The notes beneath the pieces were generated by a model. It saw only the letters and a list, made by a program, of their open reading frames with translations. It searched no databases and had not been told where the DNA came from. Positions 25,901 through 38,696 of a DNA stretch of 64,000 nt are shown here, one piece after another. Made by a program: the position numbers and the translations under genes. Origin of the DNA: Halichondria panicea (Eukaryota > Porifera > Demospongiae > Suberitida > Halichondriidae); contig NC_087387.1 of the NCBI RefSeq assembly GCF_963675165.1, positions 2,903,501 to 2,967,500 on the forward strand, written 5' to 3'. Positions within the stretch are counted from its first letter, which is position 1, and every line of letters begins with the position of its first letter.

Positions 25901-27374
25901 CGATCCTAGTGAGATATATGCACTGGATGTCAAAGAGTACACTGATGTTATGAAAGAAATTGAAATGGTGAGTGCATGTGCAGGTATGACTATGGAATGT
26001 TACTGTATGTGGCTGCATGCATGTGCTTTGCGCTTGCTTGCATGGAATTAAGCGGGACATAGTTAAGAGTAAACTACTTGGTGTAACAGCTTATGATTGA
26101 GTATGCCATGATTTTCCTATGTAAACTGTTACACTTCTTAAACCTGAGGCGTGTAGGCGGCCACGGATTATATAGTAGTCCGTTTGTTTGTCTGTGTACT
26201 CCGAGTCTGCTCACCTGCATGGCTACCGGAGCTGCTGTGCTTCGTTTATTAAAGCTTTGTTGTCGAATAAAAGCGAGAAATCTTATCTTGCATGTTAGTG
26301 CCCAAGGTCAACCAACTGGCCAGCAGGAGTCTATCCATAGACCCAGAGGAGGTTGGACACTCGTCATTATTTCGCGCTCAGTCCTATGACAATTATTGAA
26401 TTTCTTTGGGTTAAGGTGAAACTGTAAAAGCTGATTAGTGTTACTGTTACTGTATAGTGCAAGAGGTGGAGAGCACCAAAGAGAGAGATTAATAGTGGTC
26501 CAATCTTCTCCATAACCCTTACTTGTTATGCGAAAAATTGGGAAAGTGTCGAAAAATTCGTCATACTTTTCATTATGTGTATAAGCATCCGTCTGGAACC
26601 TTTTAGCAGGGCGACTAAATATACTCCTATATATATGCCTCTTCTGGCTATAATTGTTGTGTCTCTCTCTGAGTAACGGTGGAGCATCAGGTGCGCTTTT
26701 TTTGTAACTATTTCATTGAGCGCACGTGATAAAAGCTGATGGTGGATGACGCATGTCCAGCCTCCTCTGCTATAGACCCCTGCTGACATTGCTAAATTCT
26801 CGGTCCTAAAAATGAGTTGTTAAGCAACATAAAATTAAGCTTATCAGCCTATGATTTGTGGTGTTCTTATAGTACAAGTCACCTATATACACCACTATAT
26901 ACCTTGGCTATCAGTGGTTTGAGCCCTGCATGTAAATATTCTTAGCTGGGCATGTAGGTATTCCCGGGGAATTCCTACAACTTCCCTAGATAGCCATGAT
27001 GTTATGATACACATCATGTGTGCTGAATCTATATACGTACATATACATGTTACTTGATTGTAACATTGCAACTATTCCCATTTAATCTTGCTTGCTCATA
27101 ATACTCCAACCCAACCCATACACCCTACCACCAATATTGGTACTGTCACTGATGTGATTTGTCTGATCAGGCATGCATGTTTTGACAAAATGTTTCATTC
27201 CGTGTATTTCAGGTGAAAGCCAACTTTGAGGCAGGCATGGTGTGGGGAGAAAGTCAAATGGACAGAGGAAGTAACTCATCCTATGACCCGTGTGCCAAGC
27301 CTGGCTGCACTCCATTCCCCTCCTGTTGTACCACTAATTCTTTTATTGAACCAGACATGAGTTTACATGTATGA
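19921..27374 (+). CDS. Arylsulfatase A-like sulfatase, paralogue 2 (513 aa)
   Basis: Eleven exons: 19921-20031, 21769-21973, 23481-23620, 23679-23760, 23816-23932, 24029-24236, 24912-25050, 25419-25532, 25588-25691, 25808-25967 and 27213-27374 (1542 nt, all phases agreeing). Every exon has the same length as in paralogue 1 except exon 1, which is one codon longer. The signal peptide, FADD, CSPSR formylglycine site, GKWHLG, HTHH, DNG and CGKGTT motifs are all intact, so both copies look catalytically competent. Exon 4 differs most (CPCLVC and DKCRT versus CPYLIC and DKGRT), adding two cysteines that could change disulfide pairing. Introns differ strongly in length because of separate transposon insertions (21083-21519, 22160-22369, 25194-25384). 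Probably lysosomal or secreted; substrate unknown. Confidence 0.93.
20640..20697. repeat. TG/TGCG microsatellite
   Basis: A 'tgtgtgtgcgtgcgtgcgtg' type run lies in intron 1 of sulfatase 2. Open frames across it are artefacts. Confidence 0.85.
21083..21519. mobile_element. Second MITE family with 9-bp TSD, 437 bp
   Basis: Inverted ends of about 50 bp share 'accgtctgagcactttagtc' and begin AGTCTCAT. The direct repeat 'gggtggaat' is exact on both sides (21074-21082 and 21520-21528). The ends differ from the TAGCCTCGA family. It lies in intron 1 of sulfatase 2, and paralogue 1 lacks it at the matching place. Confidence 0.88.
22160..22369. mobile_element. 210-bp inverted-repeat MITE, copy 1
   Basis: It starts TACCGTATAGCTGGTAATTT and ends with the complement (CGCTATACAGTA). 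The interior alternates 'attcgtgg' and 'ccacgaat'. It is the same 210-bp element as 57403-57612, in the opposite orientation. Ends in TA suggest a mariner/Tc1-type TA target. It lies in intron 2 of sulfatase 2. Confidence 0.88.
25194..25384. mobile_element. TA-flanked MITE, truncated at the left end
   Basis: The right end complements TACAGTATTACTAACATATT, while the left end keeps TACCG but lacks the next ten bases. Interior 'catatgcgaac' and 'ctgatttggctcattcgcaaa' match the outer element at 36518-36917. It lies in intron 7 of sulfatase 2. Confidence 0.7.
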
Positions 27375-28337
27375 CTATATACAAGCGGAACGTCTTCTTG
27401 ACATGAGATCTATAGTATAAGCTCACCTATATGAAGTGTATGCATTGTATCGAGTTTAATTAGTTTTAGTAGCAAAAATTAATGTTACAGTTTTCGTAGC
27501 TGTCTGTTCACATGTTTATTGTGTTTTTTAACCCAACCATACATATAACAGATGATTATTGAAAAGCTTCCACCGAAATATGCATTTACTGCATCAAATA
27601 ATATCGTCCAGACTCTAGATCTGTGTGGTTTCTTGGTGAAATTTAGCTACTCGCTAATAAAATGCGTCTCTTCCCAAGCAGGCAAGCAACATTTCAACTG
27701 CATGCCAGCAGCAACTGAATGTTTGACAACTGCATGACCACAGCTGTGTCAGCCTAATTACCAGGCGGATTTTTTCTTTTAATTGGCCTGGAGAGTGGGG
27801 ATGAGGCTTGACCACAACTATCTAGTATGGGTTCAGTATATACTGCAAAAATGCTGCGATTATAGGAATTAAATACTTTACATAACAGCTTTGTTGCAAA
27901 TAAGACTACCAGTTCAGTCGTTCGCGTATACATATATATCTAGGATGACAGTGAGGTAACGTATACGAATTTAAAACTCAGTCTAATGGTTTTAATTTAC
28001 GGGTCTCTGTGCTGCATGGTATATACAGTACTACTACATGTAAACCGTATATATAGCGCGTAATTTTTGTTAGTGAAAATTTTCGTACGAACTATACACA
28101 TTTAAATTCAGTATTTTAATTTTTGTACAGCTCAGGATAGTAACGTTGAACCTATTGTGCCAGAAAATGTTTGCAGTTTTTTTTATTTTTGTACATGTAG
28201 ATCTAGGTGCTTCCACCATACGAATAATAACCCTATATTTGTTCATTGTTGAGATTGTTCTAGATCTTTGAAGTAGATACATGCATGCACCCTGCATGTC
28301 CATTGGTATTATCTATCCACCCGCCTGCGTAGCCCGG
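27375..28337. other. Intergenic 3' to sulfatase 2
   Basis: No gene is seen. Segments at 27655-27810 and 27975-28020 are diverged copies of sequence downstream of sulfatase 1 (about 16520-16650 and 16930-16980). They mark the tail of the tandem duplication. A fragment with 'accgtatatatagcgcgtaa' near 28045 resembles one arm of the TACCGTATAGC elements. Confidence 0.55.
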
Positions 28338-29347
28338 TGTCATAAAATTTTGGTCCCCCCCCCGGGCCTAGAATTTTAAAATTTTGGGCCCCCCGGGCCT
28401 AGAAAACTGTTAACATTCTAGGCCCCCCACTGTGAGATTAGGCCCCCCTCTTCTGCTAGAAGGAAGTCAAAGAGATATAAAAATAATATGGTAAGGTTAG
28501 CTCTATTACATGTAGTTGACAAAGCATCAAAGAGACTGCATGCATGCAAAGACTCTGTATCAAAGTAGCAAAAATGTTTGCATTATTATTCTATCATGGA
28601 ATTCAAAGTGAAGGAAGATTTACCTTTCAAGTTACTCATGCTTTACCTATAAGGGTTAAATGCTTTGATGCAGCTCTGCAATGTTGGATCTTCCTGTAAG
28701 ACAATCGATGTTGTTGCATAGCTATCGCCATATTTGCAACTTCGTGCTTACTTTCTCAGCCAAATTTCAGGACAAAAAAGTATAAAACACACAATTTCAG
28801 TGCAAAGACAACAATTCATATCTTCCTCCATGTTTTCCTATACATAGAAGATGCAAATTGTTGTGGGGATACTCCAATAGCATCACTGGCTCAGCTCTCA
28901 AGTAATGTGGAATCACAGATAGAAGTCAAGAGAGAAACTGTTGTATCATGGTGGAATCACAATAGCAGTTTCCTTTCGGGACAAGGGTAATCTTGGACAG
29001 TCCTGACCAATTCGGGACAGCTGGCACCTATGTGCTTCGTGCTGCATGAGGCCTGATTCATAGAATGACATGGTGCAGTGTGATGGCTGTGAGACCAGTG
29101 GTATACTATACTACTGTACATGCATGAAATGTGTGTGTGTGAGGAGAGCTGCATTCAGTAACTGGCACTGCATAGACTGTGAAGACCATGAAGACTGCAT
29201 TGGTGTATTTTGAGAATGCACTGTCACATAATGTTACCGCTGTTGCGCTGTTAATGGGGGGCCTAAAATTTTAAGAGGGGGCCTAAAATGTTAAAATTCT
29301 AGGCCCGGGGGGGCCCAATCTCATGGGGGGCCTAAAATTTTATGACA
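28338..29347. mobile_element. Ginger1-like non-autonomous element, 1010 bp, CCGG TSD
   Basis: Inverted ends TGTCATAAAATTTTGG and its complement are flanked by CCGG on both sides (28334-28337 and 29348-29351). Subterminal regions repeat 'ggcctag' and runs of C or G. The interior on the plus strand (about 29040-29140) still reads CMRPDS then NDMVQCDGCE and YCTCM, a decayed PHD finger with a stop codon. The larger element at 38903-43802 has the same TGTCA start, the same CCGG duplication and its own PHD remnant. The 4-bp duplication and TGTNR-type end fit Ginger1 DNA transposons as I recall that family. Confidence 0.82.
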
Positions 29348-29351
29348 CCGG

Positions 29352-29780
29352 TACAAACAATATGATAATGACCGTATGGCTAATTGAAGCCTTTGAAAGA
29401 GTTAGGGAGGCTTGAGGTAATACTGAAAATGGATTGTTCTTTAAAAATGAGTATTGGTTATCTATCCACCCACCTGTGGTAAAGCCTTATGATAATGACT
29501 AATTGCCAAGCCTTTGAAACGGTTGTACTAGACTGTTTGTTGAAGCTATATCTACTGAAAATGAATTGTTACCGCCTGTTATTGGTTTCTCTATCCACCC
29601 ACCTGTGGTATTGTTAAGCCTTTGAAAGAGTTGGGGAGGCCCTGTAAGGTCGTCACTTTGTTATTCTCTCTCAGTGTTGCAATTTTTTGTGGAAATCCAT
29701 TATAGATCTACTGCGCATGCGCAAATCATTCTATAAATTCTCGGGCAACTCTGACACTAACAGGAAAAACTAAATCTAAG
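29352..29780. other. Intergenic repeats upstream of the NIDO gene
   Basis: 'ctatccacccacctgtggta' and 'aagcctttgaaa' recur three times (about 29460, 29590 and once before the Ginger-like element at 28310). They are related to sequence after sulfatase 1. The last 100 bp would hold the promoter of the next gene; 'gcgcatgcgc' at about 29714 is the only distinct motif. Confidence 0.5.
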
Positions 29781-32700
29781 ATGAGTATTTTTGCAACTTT
29801 TTGGGTGATTCTTTTGTCTATAGCTACTTCTGTTGTAGCCATTCCACAAAGTGATTTCTATTCATTTGGAACTACTGCTGGAGATAGTTCAGTACCAAGA
29901 GGAGATGACAACTCATCCCCAATTGTATCTCTAACTATCATCGCTTTTCCGTACTATGGACAATTTCACAACCAACTTTATGTGAGTGCATCTTTATACA
30001 CAGTGTGGATTGAAGCTAGTGGCTTAGCAGCTTTAATATGGAGCATAATCTGTAAGTGGATTATTTAAAATACATGTTGCTATTATTGTGAGTGAATTAC
30101 CTTTTTGTTTTTCACAACACATGCAGGTGAATACCAATGGACACATCACATTTTTTTCTCCTTCTGGTGCATTTATACCAGCGCCATTTCCTCTTGCAGA
30201 TAACCTTCAGCTTATCACTCCCTACTGGGTTGACTTAGATACTCGAAACCCTCTAAGTGGTCTAGTATGGTATCGCATTGCTACTGATTCAACAACTCTA
30301 AGGAGAGCTGCAACTGACATTCAAAGAGCATTTCCAAACCAACGTCCATTCACTCCGGCGTGGTTGCTTGTTGCAACATGGGACCATGTTGGGAGATATA
30401 ATTACGAAGTTGATGTGGTACGTAAGTTTCTTGTTACCAGTACAGCAGGTATAATTATTTTGTGGGTATTCACTTTCGGGGATTTAATTTTTGTTGACTA
30501 TCGGCCTACAATATTTGCGTTTGCAGTACATGTCTAATCAGCGAAAAACGGGAAAGTTTATATCCTCGAAATAATAATACCCGCTATAGTTATTGCCCAA
30601 CTAGAGTGCAACATGCCATATAATGCACTGGAGCAACATAATCCAGTGCAATACCGTACTCTACCGAGATTACGCCCACCCTAATTGCATGCTACAAAGC
30701 AGCTACAGTTAATTTCGAAAACAGTAGTTTTGTCTCAAAATTAAGCCCACCCAGGTGTTTACCTCGAAATTAATTAAGCCCACTCATTAAGAAACTATTC
30801 TTCTCTATCTGCGTCTGAGGCCTGCCAGCTCTTGAAATACAATGAATACATCAACATACAACAATGGTAAATGCATAGGTAAAGTAGCTACCGTAAAACC
30901 TCTATTTAAGGCGACCCTCTAAATATGCAACACTTGGACATTTCGCCCATATAGCACCATATAAATTCATTTTTTGTGTACATTAAAACTCTACTTTCGC
31001 AAAACGTAATTATTTAAAAGTGTCGACTTAAATCGAGGTCTTACGGTAGGTATAAAGAGTCAAGATTCTGCATCAGAAGGTTGTTCCTTGTCACTGTCAG
31101 AGCCTTCAACAGAGATTCAGAGAAGATTGTCCTTGTCTCTTATACTTGCTAATAGGATCTAGCTATATATTCAGAGCTAACCAGCGTACACAATAAACTG
31201 CTAAACATTTTCTGGCAACTTGCTCCACTGACAAATGCATCACTTCCTGGTGGGCGTATTTTCGAGGCAAATTAGCCTATGCAGGAACTTTCACTCAAAA
31301 GTGGGGGTGGGCGTAATTTCGGACGTGGGCGTAATCTCGGTAGAGTACGGTATATGGCATGTTGCACGAGGGCGCCTGCAATAACTAACTTGTTGCCCAA
31401 TGACGTTAAACTTGTCTAACTGGTCATATAAGTCGTAATAAAAGACATGTGTTTTGAAGGAATTTAGTGAATTCCATAGTAAATTTTTAGGTTTTCTTAC
31501 CACTTCAAGTAGTTAGCCTATAAAAGGGACCAAATGAGTTATTCGGTGGGATGGTGGGCATAAGTCCCAAATGGATATCTCTTAAAGAAATCTACTGCAT
31601 TTACACACAGTGCAAGTGCATATAATCCAGTGCAATATATGGTTGCCATGGTAGTGATGCAACATGCCATATACTGAGCACTGGATTGCTTTGATCTGCC
31701 CACTCACTGGACAGCAAGCTATTATACTTTTGTTTTGATACTGCAGAGAAGCACTTTTCAATGTGTTTTGGCAACTGATGGTCAGTCAACTTTCGTAATA
31801 TTCTTGTATGCTGATGGAGGGATTGAGTGGGACTTTCCCGGTCAAGTGGGTCTGAATGCTGGTGATGGAATTCGGTTCTTTAGCCATCCTGACTCATTTT
31901 CTTCACGACTCACTAACATTCACACTACAAGCAACGTAGGGATTCCTGGAGTTTGGATATTTAAAGTGGACGGAGAAGAAGTTGTGCCTGCCGGATGCTT
32001 AAATGAAAACAATAGTGAGCTATTTAATTGTATAGTATAGTTATACATGTGGCAGATCTATATATAGGATTCTTGAAAGGGGGGTTCTAGAATAATTACA
32101 ACCCGCGTCCCATTTTTAGCGACACTCATGTAATTAAACATTTTATCAAGTAGCCTAGTATTTGTATCTGTCTAGGACTATATAATTATATCTAGCTTGA
32201 CTAGGCTAGCCATGGCTACTAATTTACTTGCAATAATATTTGACATTTTTCTTGCAGTTCCAATCACTCTTACTCCCCGGTATGGCCATCTTTTTGGCGG
32301 TACCCCGGTTATTGTTACGGGGCCCTGTTTCTCAGTGAATGACTCTATTCGGTGTATGTTTGGGAGTACAGAGCAATCTGCTATAAAATTCATCAGTGAA
32401 GAATCAGTTCTCTGTGTTTCTCCACTTTTGACTAAAATAGGTTCAACCAGATTCACTCTGATTATCAAACAAAAAGATAAAGATGACGAAATAATCTTTG
32501 AGTCCACTTTCCTTGCTGGTTAGTGCTATATAATTATTGTATGCATGTTATGTTAATGTGAATACACACGCAGTGTCTCCGGACCGTGCTCATGTTGTGA
32601 ACGTAACTACTCCTTCGCTTATGGTAAAGGCTAATATTGATGCAAAAATACAATGGACTCCTGAAGATATTATTCCAACCTATATACCGGAAAGTTTCAG

Positions 32701-35700
32701 CCGCTCAGTTGATGTTAATGTATTGATGTTCTATCAGAATTACAAGCAAGATAAAGACTCAAATTGGCAAGTAGACTGGACACCTGTAGAGGAGGGTTTA
32801 GAGAAAATACCTTTATCATCTGGTGAAACGATCTTCAAGTTTCCTAAGGTGACTTCTGACTGTATACTGCCTCTGCACGACAGAGCTTCATTTGTTACAT
32901 CTTCAATATGCCCAATCATAATCAAAGTTTCTGTCAGCGAATCAAGTAGGAATTCTGAGCTGCTCCTGCCTTCGAATATTGGTGTATGGTCTGGTGTGTA
33001 TTACCTTAACAATGAGAATAGACATCTAAGTGTAGAGTGTAGCGATTGGGATACTAAGGAAATGAAGTCGCTTGTATCAGGACCGAATCTCTTGAATATG
33101 GTAGCAGCTTGCCCCCCAACGGAATTATTAGCAAGAAATGACCGAGACTATCAAATCGAAGAAATGACTTCCCTTTTCAGGAAAACCAATTTCAATCAAA
33201 CCTTTATGGAATTTTTTCATTCCGGGATTGAATGTTGCTATCGGCAGTCGACGTGAGTCATGTTATAGTTAAGCTATAGTATTTTTGCATTATACAGCAC
33301 GTACATGCAGGGCTACGCCGGAAGGATTTGGGCAGCAATGTTGCTACAAATCTGATGGTAATCTTATTACAGGAGAGTCTGCTGGAGGAAGTGTGGACAT
33401 TATGTCACCGAATGTTGACTACAACAGACATATATCTGACGATGTAGTGCCTTACGTTACTTGCTGTCAAGCTGTTAATGCGAGGTGCAACAAGTACTAT
33501 CAATGGAGGCCTTCTGGCAACGAAACACAATACGCCTTACCTGTACCTGGTAAGCATTACATTCATCGTCATACAGTGACTGTACAATTATTACAAAACT
33601 TACAGAACCAATGCATGCATATAGAATATATGCATGCACATTCATAATTATGTACCCCTGCATACATTAATTTTGTTTGCTAATTACATTACCCATGTTT
33701 GTAGCTTGTATCTATGGTGACCCTCATATTGTTACACTTGATGGGCTCAAGTATACATTCAATGGGAAAGGAGAATTCACTCTGATCGAAACTCTTGATG
33801 ACTCCTTCACTTTACAAGGAAGAATGGATACAATCCTAGACCCGGACAACAACCCAACACCAGGCACTGTGTTTACTGCACTCGTTGCTAGACAGCATCA
33901 GACTAGCACCACTGTACAGTTTGACCTTCGACCAACGGGAATTAGAGTTCAACTGAATGGCAACACGCTCAACTTTGAAGACTTGCCACAAATTGCTACA
34001 GACTACGTAACAATCGCTGATAATGGAAATAGCTCTGTTAGTGCTTTCTTTAGTGAAGGAGTTAAGATGGAGCTCAAAACCGAGAACGGTATTATCTCTG
34101 TGATGCTAATCACACTACCAAACTCTCTAAATGGAATGACTCGTGGGTTAATGGGAAATTTCAATGGGGATAAAAGTGATGATCTGATTCCAAAATCTGA
34201 GACAGAGTCAATTTCTACCAATTTATCGATTGAGAACATCCACCAACTGTTTGGCGTCACTTGTAAGCAATATAACATAATTATAGTGCTAATACATTAA
34301 TTGTGCTTATATAATTATGCACATGCTCTGGCACACACATATAGGGATACTACGGTCTCAGAATGAGAGCTATTTCACATACATGCCAGGTCAGAGTTTT
34401 TCAGCCTTTTCTGATCCCTCATTTGTCCCCATGTTTCAACCAAGTTTTGACAACATTGAGCTGGAAGAGCAAGCCAGAAATGTGTGTGGAGATGATGAGT
34501 TTTGTCTGTTTGACATTGCTGCCACAAAGAATGTCGACATAGGAATGGCTACCATGCAAGGTGGAGAACAATTTAATGAGATATTGGAAATGGCTACACC
34601 AAGTAAGTGGGTGATCAATTGTCAAATGTGTGCATGATGTCACTTTTTTCGACAGTTGTGTGTGATCCTTCATGTGTGAGTGGTGCTTGCGTACAAAATA
34701 ACACTTGCAGTTGTAGTGAAGGATATGAAGGCGACATCTGTGACACTGCAGGTGATGTTCACTTACTCACATTTATGCATGCATGTACAAATGTTAGATG
34801 GTCAAGTGCAGGCGGACCCAATGAACTAATCTGTTTGCCGTTTAGACCTATTACGCTGCCCTTGTATACCCCACTGACATCACTATAGCTAGCCTTATTG
34901 TGGTCATAATTTTTTATATAATACTTATCAAAACGTTAGTGCTAGGAAACGGTATCTAAACGGTGATACTACATGTATTATGAGTATGATATGATGCACT
35001 GTATATGAATTATAGACGCTGTGTCTTCAACATGATTAGGTTTGATTTCTATCTAATAATGTACCGATTATAGAGAGTAAAGCTTGCACTTTTTACAGTG
35101 GTGCTTGGCTGTGATGTTAACGTTTGTGAAAACAACGGAACTTGTACGAGGCATGTACGAACCTTCACCTGTAATTGTTCTGATGGGTTTATTGGTGCTT
35201 TCTGTCAAGAAAGAGGTAGTTGTTTCACTAGAATATTGCATTAATTTAACTCTGGTCAATGAACTTAAAGATTACACAGTGGAGCAAATGTTTTGAATAG
35301 TGCATGTGTTTGTTGGGACAAGATATTGATGCGGGTAGTTCTGCCTTAATTGACAATGTAATTCTAAACATAGCTAGATTCCGTTTAATTATATTAATGT
35401 ACGCTATAGTTTGCTATTCGTGTATGCTTGGTCTCAAAGCACTATTTTCTTATCAGTACAATAGGGGAATTTAATAATAATGAAATTCCCCTATTGTGTA
35501 GAACCAGAGTTTGGTATTTCACTGGTTAACAGCAGTCCTCGAGTTACTGATGGAGCTGTCACTATCGACTTCACTACGAACAGGCCTATCAGCTTTGCAC
35601 AGTGTTTCCTCACTGGGCAGACACGTCGAAACTGTATGTCTTTTATAGCTTTGAACTGTTAAAGCGTACACACAATTTAATTCACTAAGCTGTTGTGTAT

Positions 35701-37130
35701 AGGCTTTGTAATTCTCTATAATTATACATCGCTACCCCCTCCTGCACATTCAGGTGCTATGTCACAGTGTTGATCTGTGCATGCAAATACCATTTTGTCG
35801 GTGGAATTTGAAAAACTACCTTGGCATAATTTATAGCATACACATACGCGCACATTATTATTACACAGGTGGTACTTCAGGCCGGGTGGAGTACAAAAAC
35901 TTACTTCCTGGGTCGTATGTATTCAGAATTTCAGCAAGATCACTTTCAGGAGAAAGAGCTGTTCTTCGAAGAACTGTACATATTGGTTAGTTGTATAGTA
36001 TACTTATCTTTATAGGTACAATTATGTACTAACCAACTTGTCGTCAGCACTTCCAAAATTTACTTTCGGTTAGGTCGAATAGTGCTTACAACATACCCTT
36101 AACCATCAGTTAACATTTGTCCAGTACTGTAGTTTATTATAGAATGATTCTTTTTTAAGGTGAAAGTGGTGATACTGATTTCTGTGCTGTTCATTTGATT
36201 AATGAGGGGATAGTGGTTGACAAGACATCAGTATCTCTGTTCTTCCAAAGTACCAGTGCTGTGGATTACAACCGTTGCCGACTGAAGGGCAATAACACTG
36301 ACACGGAACTATCACGTTGTAAGCAAATAATTATTAGTGAATGTTGTTTCTCGTTTTGGAATGGCAAACAAGGTTGTACGTATAGAGGTGGATTGCCTTT
36401 TATCAATTGAGAGGTTGCCTTTAATTGTAGTGTCAGTAATCTTCTTCTGATTTAGCCTGACCTGACCAATATATCACAGTTGCCAGTTTCAGAGTGACCA
36501 GTATATATACCGTATTACTATTGGGGTGAAAAATATTTGCGAATGAGCCAAATCAGCAAAAAATTTACCTTTTGTGACTTAACTATTGCGTGCTGGCAAG
36601 GATTGTGTGTACCGTATAGCGGATACATATTTCAAGAGTATAAATTTTCGCGGAAATGCCTTTAGAAAGGTTTTTGCAGATTTAATTTTCGTGGAATAGC
36701 ACCTTTTTGCAGCATGCATGCATGCAATATTAAATTCACCGTTGTAAATGTTTGCGGTACATGCCTATAATCCGCGAAAACCACGAACGTTTATACCCTT
36801 GAAATACACCCGCTATACGGTATTGTCCATACTAATTTAGGTTTTGAAAATTGATCACCATCGATCGCTAAGTTCGCATATGTTTGATACTCGCAAAACA
36901 TTCTTAGTAATACGGTACATAGAGGGGCTATAGCATAGTCATTAAAGTGGATGGTTCAAAAAAATGTTAAGTAAAATAACTATTATTTATATTCATCATG
37001 ACATTTCCTTAACACAGGTAGAAGTCCTGTTCGTTATCATAATCTGGCTCTTGGAAATTATCGATTTCAAGTAATTCCTGTTGGCTGTAGTAAAGAGAAA
37101 AGACTCTCTGTCAGGCTTGAGATTATTTAA
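29781..37130 (+). CDS. Secreted NIDO-IPT-AMOP-VWD-EGF mucin-like protein (1162 aa)
   Basis: Fourteen exons: 29781-29981, 30127-30417, 31747-32014, 32258-32518, 32574-33252, 33311-33549, 33705-34262, 34345-34602, 34656-34751, 35099-35215, 35502-35633, 35869-35985, 36160-36318 and 37018-37130. They sum to 3489 nt with all phases agreeing. A signal peptide covers about residues 1-20. A NIDO domain follows (68-250: VNTNGHITF, FQCVLATDGQSTFVIFLYAD). Then come an IPT/TIG fold (254-340), an AMOP region (about 480-600: GVWSGVYYLN, ECCYR, GQQCCY) and a VWD domain (647-832: GDPHIVTLDGLKYTFNG, GLMGNFNGDKSDD). Two EGF modules (919-989) and a cysteine-poor tail complete it. The order matches MUC4/SUSD2-type adhesion proteins, but no transmembrane segment is seen, so it is probably secreted. 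Intron 2 carries nested transposons. Confidence 0.9.
30652..31352. mobile_element. 701-bp inverted-repeat element with a nested MITE
   Basis: Ends read TACCGTACTCTACCGAGATT and its complement (inverted repeat about 29 bp). Related copies start at 54849 and 56439. The interior is interrupted at 30889-31048 by another element. It lies in intron 2 of the NIDO gene. Confidence 0.85.
30889..31048. mobile_element. 160-bp MITE nested in the 701-bp element
   Basis: TACCGTAAAACCTCTATTTA at the left and the near-complement of it at the right (27 bp with three mismatches). The copy of the host element at 54849 is not interrupted at this place, which shows this insertion is secondary. Confidence 0.8.
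36518..36917. mobile_element. Outer TA-flanked element, split by a nested MITE
   Basis: Ends are TACCGTATTACTA and its complement. The left half keeps 'gcgaatgagccaaatcagc' and the right half 'cgcatatgtttgatactcgc', as in 25194-25384. A complete element (36610-36822) sits between the halves. It lies in the last intron of the NIDO gene. Confidence 0.8.
36610..36822. mobile_element. 213-bp MITE nested in the outer element
   Basis: It begins TACCGTATAGCGGATACATA and ends with the complement CCGCTATACGGTA. The interior has 'ttttcgcgga' and 'tccgcgaaaa' inverted pairs. It belongs to the same TACCGTATAGC end type as 22160 and 57403 but has a different interior. Confidence 0.8.
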
Positions 37131-38696
37131 AGGGGACAGAGTGGAAAGAACATTGAATTTAAACTATAAACATTAATTGTAGATCTAGCTATATATACTG
37201 TGACGTATACTTGTTAGTATAGTTGCTATTATTATTAAATCAGACTACAGTGTAATTTAATTAATAGTCTTGCTTGTGCAGACATGCAGTGTATTAAACT
37301 TGTTGCAACATGCACACTTACGTGTCTTTGTACAGTTTTGAGTTTGCTTTAGCTGTGATTCTATCATCATGTACAGTGGAATTGAATCTCTATAGTTATG
37401 ACAGACAGCAAAGCCATGCATTGCCATGATTGGGGAAGAACCTTTCAGCTGTTAGAGGTTTTGATTGCCAAAATATTGGACCTGAGCATGGAGTTGATCA
37501 CAATAAATTATCAACAATGACAATGAAGCTGCATGCCCTTTCAATCAATTCCTGATTAAACAATTTTCCTTACTTGTCTGGTAGCATGCATACAATAATA
37601 ATAATTATTGCATGACTATATAATTACTGATGGAGCCTCCGAGTAACGGACATGTCAAGTTGGTGCAGGAGGTTTTGTCCTTTATTTAGAGTTTTATATT
37701 GGGAGGTTTACCATTATAAGGTGTATACATAATTATATAAGGTATATATAGTATTATACATACCTTAATTTTATGACTTCAAGTACACAATGTGATGTAG
37801 ATCTGTATATTAATATATAAACGAACAATAATGCGTTACAGATACTTCATGCAGATGCACATGACTGAATGAGTGTTGCAAGCTGCGCTGCATATGCTAA
37901 TGCCTCTCGCCATGTTTTACTTTCGTTCAAGAGTGTTATCAAAGAGATAATAGTTTGCTTTGTATATAGTTAACAAAAGGCATAGTCTGTATTCTGTACG
38001 AATAGTAAGAGAGAATTTAAGCACTGAAAATAGTATCTATGACAAGCAGTCTGTAAAAAAAAAAAGAGTGTATGTACGATTATCTATATAATAATAATTA
38101 TTATAGTATACGTATATACATGTACAGACCAGGTGTATTCGTACAACAATAAATAATGTAGTAATTCAAAGTTCCAATGTTTCGAGGGAGAGGGTCTGCG
38201 AGTCCATTGTGCCCATCACTGAGGCTGCATTTCCACGCTGTACTGCGACCGACAGCCTTTGCAGTAAGTAATGGGAGGACTAATAATAATATATAACTTA
38301 ACTGAGAAGAAAAGACGTACTGTATATACATGCATCTATTTATTCGGGGTTCAAGTGCATATTAAATGGGATATTGTTCAGCAGTATCTTAGATTAGTAT
38401 TGCAGTATATCTAATAGTCACAGCAGTCCTCTTGCAGATTAAACGATCTCTGTGAGAGTGGGGGAGAAAGGGAACAATGGGATGAGAGCGGGGAACAACG
38501 GGGAGAGGGGAAGCATGGGGGGAGAGTTGGAAACAACAAGGGAGAGTGAAGAAGCATCTGATAGATAGATCAAATGAAAATGCTTGCCATGCATGCAGAC
38601 ATCTAATAACTATATACCCACTGCATGCTCCATTAAAACTAAAACATTAGACGATATACCCAGCCACTTAAGATCCTGAGAGGAAAAGAAATTGAC
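37131..38696. other. Intergenic, no gene seen
   Basis: AT-rich with short purine-rich stretches ('gggagagggg' type, 38450-38560). AATAAA occurs near 37502. A short frame on the minus strand (38101-38331) has no recognisable feature and is probably random. Confidence 0.6.
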
